Assembly (NCBI GenBank): GCA_022768375.1
Contig: JALEMG010000025.1
Location: 1 to 48,780 of the forward strand
Source of the DNA: Lentisphaeria bacterium
Lineage (GTDB): Bacteria; Verrucomicrobiota; Lentisphaeria; Victivallales; Victivallaceae
DNA length: 48,780 nucleotides
Direction of reading: 5' to 3'
Of the stretch, positions 43,646 through 48,780 are shown piece after piece (position 1 is the first letter of the stretch; each line of letters begins with the position of its first letter). The position numbers were made by a program, and so were the translations under genes. Below the pieces are notes generated by a model. It ran no database searches. It was given only the letters and a program-made list of their open reading frames with translations, and was not told where the DNA came from.

Positions 43646-44392
43646 TCAGTTCAGTGGTGCGACCGCGACGGTTTGAGACAGCGTCGACTTTTCTCCGGGC
43701 GCCAGAATCCGCTGATCGCCCACCGCGGGCACCAGCGCCGCCTCGATGCAGAGCATATCCCGGTATTCTTCATCCCCGAAATCCGGCATTCGGTGCGCTT
43801 TGGCGATCCACGGGTTCCAGACCATTGTCGTCCCGCTGCCGCTTTTGGCGACGACAATGCGCCGGTCCAGCACCGGGTCCAGCACCGTCACCTCCGCGTC
43901 GGAGATATAAGCCCGGTCCACTTCCCGGTCGATGATCACCGGGCCGGTCTGAATCCGCCTCTCGCCGGTCAGCGCATCGCGGTAGGTCACGCCCTCCAGC
44001 CCGAAAATCTCCGCCCGTTCCACATCGCCCACCCGCAGATAGGTGTGCAGCGCTCCGCTGAACGTCACTTCGCAACCGGAAATATTCTCCACCTCAAGAC
44101 GCATCTCCAACTTCGCTCCGGGCATCACCGTGTAACGCAGACGATACCCTTCCCGGGTCAGTCCGAAAACCGCCCGGCCGGAATCCGCCGCCAGCAGTTC
44201 CCAGTCGGATACCCGCGCCCAACCGTGGGAACCGATCCGGCCCTCCGGCGGCGCGCCGAACCACGGGAAGCACACCGGCACCCCGCCCCGGATCGCCTTG
44301 CCGGAAACATATTCGCTGTGGCCGCTCATGAAAAGGACCTCCTCCTGCCCCGCCGGAGCGTACTCCGCCACATGCGCCCCCGCCAGCGTCAC
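43646..44392 (-). CDS. Glucose-6-phosphate 1-epimerase-like mutarotase (YeaD family)
   Basis: This protein of about 248 residues is an aldose-1-epimerase-fold enzyme of the hexose-6-phosphate mutarotase type: LAGAHVAEYAPAGQEEVLFMS, AIRGGVPVCFPWFGAPPEGRIGSHGWAR, GALHTYLRVGDVERAEIFGLEG and the TMVWNPW close. Relatives begin about 30-50 residues earlier. Here the frame between an in-frame stop (about 44448) and GTG 44392 encodes only about 17 residues and contains no ATG, GTG or TTG before 44392. The GTG therefore looks like the real start, giving a short N-terminus and a weak ribosome site. The gap to cysS is 46 bases. Confidence 0.8.
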   Translation of the reverse strand: MTLAGAHVAEYAPAGQEEVLFMSGHSEYVSGKAIRGGVPVCFPWFGAPPEGRIGSHGWARVSDWELLAADSGRAVFGLTREGYRLRYTVMPGAKLEMRLEVENISGCEVTFSGALHTYLRVGDVERAEIFGLEGVTYRDALTGERRIQTGPVIIDREVDRAYISDAEVTVLDPVLDRRIVVAKSGSGTTMVWNPWIAKAHRMPDFGDEEYRDMLCIEAALVPAVGDQRILAPGEKSTLSQTVAVAPLN

Positions 44393-44438
44393 TACCGCAC
44401 GGTCACGCCGGGAACATTCCGCTTTTCCGCCACGGGCT

Positions 44439-45851
44439 TCACAGTTTCTTCAACTCCCATTTGCCGCCGGGGATGTCCTTGACCGCGAATCCGAGTTTCG
44501 TCAATTCATCCCGGAGCCGGTCGCTCTCCGCGAAATTTTTCGCCTTGCGCGCCTCCGCCCGGGCTTCCGCCAGCGCGACGACTTCCGCCGGGAAGGTTTC
44601 CGCCCCGCGCTCCGCGTCCACCTCGAAACAGCCGATCACCCGGTCGAAATCCCGGAAGCAGGCCAGCACCGCGTCCGCTCCGGCCCGGGAGAGCCGCCCC
44701 TCGTCCGCCAGCCGGTTCGCATGCCGGCTCAGTTCAAAAGCCGCCGCCAGCGCCGGAGCCACGTTGAGATCGTCGGCCAGCGCCGCGGCGAACGCGTCCC
44801 TTGCCCCGGCAACCAATGCCGCCGTCTCCGCACCGTCCCCGGCGGCGGCGATCCCGCGCAGCCGGTCGAAAAGCGCGTCGAATCTGCCCAGCGTCTCCCG
44901 GGCCTGCGCCAGCGCGTCAAGGGTGAAATTCAGTTTTTTCCGGTAGTGCGCCCCCGCCAGCACCCAGCGGATCTCCCGCCCCCGCCAGCCTTTGGCCGCC
45001 AGATCCCGCAAGGTGTAAAAGTTGCCCAGCGACTTGGACATTTTCATGCCGTCCACCATCAGATGCTCGCAGTGCAGCCAGTAGTTGACCCACTTCTTCC
45101 CGGTGGCGCTCTCGCTTTGCGCGATCTCGTCCTCGTGATGGGGGAACATGTTGTCCACCCCGCCGGTGTGGATGTCGAACGATTCGCCGAGATACTTCAT
45201 GGACATGGCGCTGCATTCGATGTGCCACCCCGGGCGGCCCCTCCCCCACGGGCTCTCCCAGAACACGTCGCCGTCGGCCTCGTCCCACGCCTTCCACAGC
45301 GCGAAGTCGCCCACCGCGTCTTTGGCGTATTCATCGGTGCTGATGCGCACGCCGTCCCGCTGGTTCTCCCGGTCGATGCGGGCCAGTTTGCCGTAGTCCC
45401 GGCACTTGTCGATGGAGAAGTACACGCACTTGTCCGCGGCCTGATACGCGAATCCCCGGTCCATCAGCGTCCGGATCAGCGCGATCATTTCCGGAATATG
45501 ATCGGTGGCGGCGGGATAGACCTCCGCCGGTTCGATCTTCAGCGTCCGGATGTCCGAAAAAAACGCCTCCTTGTACTTCGCGGTGAACTCCCGCAGGGGC
45601 AGTCCCGCGGCACGGGAATCGCGGATGGTCTTGTCGTCCACATCGGTCAGATTCATCACCTGCGTGACCGCGTACCCGAAATACTCCAGCGTCCGCCGCA
45701 GAATGTCTTCAAACACATAAGCCCGGAAGTTGCCGATATGAGCGAAATTGTAGACCGTCGGCCCGCAGGTGTACATTTTCGCCGCCCCCGGCGTCAGCGA
45801 TTCAAACGGCATCAGCCGCCGTTCCAGCGTATTGAAAAAGCGCAGTTCCAT
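44439..45851 (-). CDS. cysS: Cysteinyl-tRNA synthetase
   Basis: This class I synthetase charges tRNA-Cys. The 470-residue protein has Cys29 in YTCGPTVYNFAHIGNFRA with the HIGN signature (38-41), zinc ligands in WHIECSAM (Cys213) and MFPHHEDEI (His238), and KMSKSLGNF (270-278). A C-terminal domain ends in GFAVKDIPGGKWELKKL. The ATG at 45851 is chosen since ggagagag precedes it; the ATG four codons earlier is the alternative. Confidence 0.97.
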   Translation of the reverse strand: MELRFFNTLERRLMPFESLTPGAAKMYTCGPTVYNFAHIGNFRAYVFEDILRRTLEYFGYAVTQVMNLTDVDDKTIRDSRAAGLPLREFTAKYKEAFFSDIRTLKIEPAEVYPAATDHIPEMIALIRTLMDRGFAYQAADKCVYFSIDKCRDYGKLARIDRENQRDGVRISTDEYAKDAVGDFALWKAWDEADGDVFWESPWGRGRPGWHIECSAMSMKYLGESFDIHTGGVDNMFPHHEDEIAQSESATGKKWVNYWLHCEHLMVDGMKMSKSLGNFYTLRDLAAKGWRGREIRWVLAGAHYRKKLNFTLDALAQARETLGRFDALFDRLRGIAAAGDGAETAALVAGARDAFAAALADDLNVAPALAAAFELSRHANRLADEGRLSRAGADAVLACFRDFDRVIGCFEVDAERGAETFPAEVVALAEARAEARKAKNFAESDRLRDELTKLGFAVKDIPGGKWELKKL

Positions 45852-45893
45852 CTCTCTCTCCATTGTTTGCGTCTTTTTTCGGTATCGTTATTT

Positions 45894-45922
45894 AATGTAA
45901 CGTCTCCCCCGGGATTTTTCAA
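45894..45922 (-). promoter_or_regulatory. Promoter of cysS-mutarotase
   Basis: On the minus strand TTGAAA and TACATT are separated by 17 bases, about 40 bases before the start. Its -35 (45917-45922) is one base away from the -35 of the divergent ABC-exporter promoter. Confidence 0.6.
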
Positions 45923-45923
45923 C

Positions 45924-45952
45924 TTGCAAACCCGCGCAAACCGCCTTATATT
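45924..45952 (+). promoter_or_regulatory. Promoter of the ABC exporter and IclR gene
   Basis: TTGCAA (45924-45929), a 17-base spacer and TATATT (45947-45952) lie 27 bases before the ATG at 45980. Polymerase cannot occupy this and the cysS promoter together. Confidence 0.6.
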
Positions 45953-45979
45953 ATAACCGATGAATTCGGGCGGGGTGTT

Positions 45980-47644
45980 ATGAAAGCGTTGATCGACCGA
46001 CTGCGGTGGCTGTTTCCGCCGCGGGACAAGAAAAAATTTCTGCTGCTGGCGGCGCTGATGGCCGTTTCCGCACTGCTGGAAATGGCGGGGATCGGACTGC
46101 TGCTGGGCGCGGCGGCGCTCTTTCTCTCGCCCCGGTCCGCCGTCTCCTGCCGGATTCGGGAACTGCTCGCCGGGATCCTGCCCGGCAACTCCGCCGAACT
46201 CCAACTCGCGGCGCTGATCGCCGTATTCGCATTGCTGCTGGCGGGCAAGAATCTCTTTGCGCTGGGCATCGTCCGTCTGCAGAGCCGGTTCATCGCCGCC
46301 AAACAATCCGAACTGGCCCGGCGGCTCTTTGACGCCTACCTCCGCGCGGACAGCGAAACCATGTCCGCGCTCCCCCCGGAGGAATGTTTCAGCAACATCA
46401 CCCGCATCAATCAGTTGTGCCATCAGTTGCTCCTACCGGGACTGCAGGTGGCGGCGGACGCGCTGGTCATCGGCGTGCTCTGTCTGACTTCGCTGCTGCT
46501 TTTTCCGCGCATCACGCTGGGCGGGGCGCTTTTCATGCTCGCCGCGGCGGGGCTGGTCTCCCGGCTGACCCGCAAGTGGAACCGCCGGACCGGACAGCGG
46601 TTTCTGGAACGGGAGATCGCCGAAAACCGCGTCCGGCACGCCGGGATCTTCGGAGCCAAGACCATCAAATGCACCGGTTCGGAGGCCTTCTTCAGCCGGG
46701 AATTTTCCGTCCGCTACGGCAGATACGCGGACGCCTACGGTCAACTTTACACCCTCGGTCAGATTCCCCGTTTCGCGCTGGAATCGGCTTCCGTCATCGC
46801 CGTGGCCGGGGTTTTCTGCATCCTGCTTCTCACCGGCGTACCGCAGACGGAGATCATGGTCATTTTCGCCGTGCTGACCGCCGCCGTCGCCCGACTGCTT
46901 CCGGCGATCAGCCGCTGTCACTACAATCTGACCATCATCCGCCAGAGCATACCGTTTCTGGCCGTGACCGACCTGCTGCGGACCATTCCCCGGGAACCGG
47001 AAACCGCCGCGGGTCCCGCCGCGGACGCGGGACGGACGATCGCAGTGAACTCCATCGACTTCGCCTATCGGGACGGAACGGAAGTCTTTCGGAACTTCTC
47101 GCTGGAACTGCCGCCGCTGAGTTCCACCGCGCTGGCGGGGCATTCCGGCCGGGGCAAGACCACGCTGGCCGAACTTCTGCTCGCGCTGCTCCGGCCTCAG
47201 AAGGGAACCATCACCGCCGGCGGCGTGAACATCGCCGACAACCCGGCGGCATGGCGCGCGCAGATCGGCTTCGTCCCGCAGAATATCTTCATTCTGGACG
47301 GTTCGCTGCGGGAGAACATCGCATTCGGCGTCGCTCCGGAAAACATCGACGACGCCAAAGTTGCCGCCGCGATGGAACTGGCGCAGTTGACCGGTTTTTC
47401 GCCGGACCGGCACGTCACGGCCAACAATCTCTCCGGCGGTCAGAAACAGCGCATCGGCATCGCCCGCGCCCTCTACCGGGAGGTCAAACTGCTGATCCTC
47501 GACGAAGCGACCAGCGCGCTGGACGCCGACACGGAGCGCGCGTTCTGCGATGCGCTGGCCGCGCTCCGGGGCCGCCTGACCATGCTGGTCATTTCCCACC
47601 GGGAATCAACGCTGGCCAGTTGTGACCGCATCATTGAAATCTAA
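45980..47644 (+). CDS. ABC exporter, fused membrane and ATPase domains (PglK/MsbA-like)
   Basis: This 554-residue half-transporter has six membrane helices (about 20-320) and a C-terminal ATPase: Walker A AGHSGRGKTTLAE, Q-loop IGFVPQNIFILDGSLRENI, signature NNLSGGQKQR, Walker B LLILDEATSALD and VISHRES. The long cytoplasmic helices and the VPQNIFILDGSL pattern resemble flippases of lipid-linked oligosaccharides (PglK) or lipid A (MsbA). It probably works as a homodimer. The substrate is inferred only. It is followed after 21 bases by an IclR regulator. Confidence 0.88.
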   Translation: MKALIDRLRWLFPPRDKKKFLLLAALMAVSALLEMAGIGLLLGAAALFLSPRSAVSCRIRELLAGILPGNSAELQLAALIAVFALLLAGKNLFALGIVRLQSRFIAAKQSELARRLFDAYLRADSETMSALPPEECFSNITRINQLCHQLLLPGLQVAADALVIGVLCLTSLLLFPRITLGGALFMLAAAGLVSRLTRKWNRRTGQRFLEREIAENRVRHAGIFGAKTIKCTGSEAFFSREFSVRYGRYADAYGQLYTLGQIPRFALESASVIAVAGVFCILLLTGVPQTEIMVIFAVLTAAVARLLPAISRCHYNLTIIRQSIPFLAVTDLLRTIPREPETAAGPAADAGRTIAVNSIDFAYRDGTEVFRNFSLELPPLSSTALAGHSGRGKTTLAELLLALLRPQKGTITAGGVNIADNPAAWRAQIGFVPQNIFILDGSLRENIAFGVAPENIDDAKVAAAMELAQLTGFSPDRHVTANNLSGGQKQRIGIARALYREVKLLILDEATSALDADTERAFCDALAALRGRLTMLVISHRESTLASCDRIIEI

Positions 47645-47665
47645 GCAAAAGGAATCACCGACGCT

Positions 47666-48403
47666 ATGATACAAGTTATCGAACGGGCGTTCCGCATCAT
47701 GGAGGAACTCGGGCTGGACGGGGAGGTCTCGCTGGAGGCCCTCGCCCGCTGCACCCAACTTAACAAAGGGACCCTCTGCAACATCCTCCGCGCCCTCATC
47801 GAACTGGGCTATGTCCGCCGCACCCGCGAAGGCCATTACCAGTTGAGTGACAAAATCAAAGAGTTGGCCATGGATAACGGCATTCCGCCGGAGGATCTGG
47901 AGAAAATGCGTTCCGCCGTGTCCGCGCTGGCCGCCGCCACCGGCGAATCCGGAGTCATCGGCGTCCTGCGCCGGACCCAGGTCGCCATCGCCGCGCAGGC
48001 CCAGCATCAGCGCAGTCTGATGATCAACCCCCGCGAAGTGTACGGCGGGCTGTCGCTTTTCGGCAGCGTCACCGGACGGATCTTGGTCGCGTTTCTGTCC
48101 CCGGAGGAGCGGGAGACGCTCTGTCGGCAAACCGGATTCCCCGGAGCCCGGTGGGACAACGCGGAAACACGGGAAGATATGGAAAAAGTCTGCACCGCCA
48201 TCCGGTCCCGGAAACTCTCGGTCATGGAAAATTCCGAAACCGGGATCATCGCCTTCGCCGTTCCGGTCTCGTGGCGGGACCGAACCATATCCCTCGGCCT
48301 GACCATGCCGCTTTTCCGCTGTCCCGCGACGGAGAAAAAACGCATTCCGGGGCTTCTCCGGGAGCAGGCGGACGCTCTGGCCGCGGCGCTGTCCCGGGAG
48401 TGA
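47666..48403 (+). CDS. IclR-family transcriptional regulator
   Basis: This 245-residue protein has an N-terminal winged helix (VIERAFRIMEELG, LEALARCTQLNKGTLCNILRALIELGYVRRTREGHYQLS, about 4-62) and an IclR effector domain (about 80-240; SGVIGVLRRTQVAIAAQAQ, FGSVTGRILVAFLSPEE, and ISLGLTMPLF near the end). Such regulators sense small carboxylic or aromatic compounds or sugars-derived metabolites. It may control the exporter upstream or distant genes. A strong terminator follows at 48462. Confidence 0.88.
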   Translation: MIQVIERAFRIMEELGLDGEVSLEALARCTQLNKGTLCNILRALIELGYVRRTREGHYQLSDKIKELAMDNGIPPEDLEKMRSAVSALAAATGESGVIGVLRRTQVAIAAQAQHQRSLMINPREVYGGLSLFGSVTGRILVAFLSPEERETLCRQTGFPGARWDNAETREDMEKVCTAIRSRKLSVMENSETGIIAFAVPVSWRDRTISLGLTMPLFRCPATEKKRIPGLLREQADALAAALSRE

Positions 48404-48461
48404 TCTCCCGATCGTCGGTCCGGCCGGGCAGCGGAGACAAATCAAAACGGCAAGATACGTG

Positions 48462-48491
48462 GACGCACCAGCATTGGTGTGTCTTTTGTTT
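48462..48491 (+). terminator. Intrinsic terminator of the ABC-exporter/IclR unit
   Basis: A 9-bp stem gacgcacca/tggtgtgtc (one G-T wobble) with a 4-base loop is followed by ttttgttt. It lies 58 bases after the IclR stop. Confidence 0.75.
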
Positions 48492-48571
48492 GCGGAAACA
48501 ACGACGGCAGACCGCCGCGCGACCGGCGGGAGCGCGAAACGCGCGGAGGCAGAGCAGATGCGCAGGGGGGC

Positions 48572-48607
48572 GTAAAAAACGCCCTGCCGGTCTGTTCCGG
48601 CAGGGCG
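48572..48607 (-). terminator. Intrinsic terminator of the small gene at 48633
   Basis: An 11-bp GC-rich stem (48580-48590 with 48597-48607) and 6-base loop are followed on the minus strand by six T. It ends the minus-strand transcript entering from the right edge. The bases 48492-48571 between the two terminators hold nothing recognisable. Confidence 0.85.
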
Positions 48608-48632
48608 GCGGTTGGTTGCGAACCGTTTCGGT

Positions 48633-48746
48633 TTACAGCCCCAGATCGTCGGTATCGCCGTCGTAGTCGGGCGCTTTGCTGGCGCCGCTGGCGAACTTGC
48701 CGAAGTCCACTTCGGCAAGTTCCGGGTGTTCGTAGTCGAATTTCAT
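48633..48746 (-). CDS. Short acidic protein, 37 residues, unknown
   Basis: The reading frame encodes 37 residues starting MKFDYEHPELAEVDFGKF and ending with acidic YDGDTDDLGL. A near-perfect aaggag lies eight bases before the ATG and a strong terminator follows the stop by 26 bases, so I regard it as a real gene. It has no membrane segment or cysteine. It lies 12 bases after the stop of another minus-strand gene, and may be its small partner. I do not recognise the family. Confidence 0.65.
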   Translation of the reverse strand: MKFDYEHPELAEVDFGKFASGASKAPDYDGDTDDLGL

Positions 48747-48758
48747 GAATCGGTCTCC

Positions 48759-48780
48759 TTATGCCAGTTGTTTGCCGAAT
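48759..48780 (-). CDS. Partial CDS at the right edge (C-terminus only)
   Basis: The minus strand reads phenylalanine-Gly-Lys-Gln-Leu-Ala followed by TAA, immediately upstream of the Shine-Dalgarno of the 37-residue gene. It is probably the end of a larger co-transcribed gene. Too little is present to identify it. Confidence 0.35.

Noticed and set aside
1-48780. Mobile elements, prophage, CRISPR or a replication origin
   Set aside because: No transposase, integrase, direct-repeat array, att-like duplication or DnaA-box cluster was seen.

Overview
The window is GC-rich, densely coded chromosomal DNA with no mobile element, CRISPR array or phage gene. It comes from a diderm (LPS-type) bacterium: it has an LptF/G permease, a LolC/E-LolD lipoprotein-release pair, ArnT-like membrane glycosyltransferases, lipoproteins with clear lipoboxes, and diaminopimelate synthesis (dapB). 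A bacterial Ser/Thr kinase with a DWG in place of DFG, a solitary acetylxylan-esterase lipoprotein, IclR and ROK regulators, and a divergent FtsZ together suggest the PVC superphylum, most likely Lentisphaerota (Victivallis-like). That placement is inference.

Layout. 1-250: terminators and tRNA-His (minus). 445-3277 (plus): a GcvH-like protein without its lipoyl lysine, an HPr-like protein, a glycosyltransferase-TPR fusion and a small DUF486 membrane protein. 3297-4603 (minus): rpmF-plsX. 4824-5872 (plus): azlCD branched-chain amino acid exporter. 5957-12184 (plus): an envelope cluster with two ArnT-like enzymes, a LolC/E permease, LolD ATPase and a MATE exporter, all overlapping or nearly touching. 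12177-25522 (minus): a long co-directional run starting with ftsA-ftsZ and passing through a PQ-loop-like protein, a Pro/Val-rich secreted protein, lepB, YihY, an acetylxylan-esterase lipoprotein, metY, a metallophosphoesterase, a third ArnT-like enzyme, mnmA and nudC. 25616-31519 (minus): tig-clpP-clpX, a Ser/Thr kinase, dxr and a small secreted protein. 31733-32203 (plus): lipoprotein. 32181-35028 (minus): clpC and a zinc-ribbon protein. 35123-39507 (minus): dapB-ROK-pdxB-MFS. 39685-43251 (plus): lptF/G, a peptide-type binding protein, ung. 43240-45851 (minus): thioredoxin-like, mutarotase, cysS. 45980-48403 (plus): ABC exporter and IclR regulator. The right edge holds a 37-residue gene with its own terminator and the end of another gene.

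The points most worth a second look are three conserved-looking proteins with reworked active sites. (1) A Ser/Thr kinase has no beta-3 lysine but carries a lysine in the glycine loop exactly where eukaryotic WNK kinases have theirs. (2) An FtsZ beside FtsA has an altered tubulin signature and lacks the second catalytic aspartate of the T7 loop, yet keeps its C-terminal FtsA-binding-type tail. (3) A GcvH-like protein has glutamine at the lipoylation site and is paired with an HPr-like protein. The window also gives a coherent set of fourteen candidate housekeeping promoters (TTGNAA, 16-17 bp spacer, TAYATT), which resolves most transcription units.
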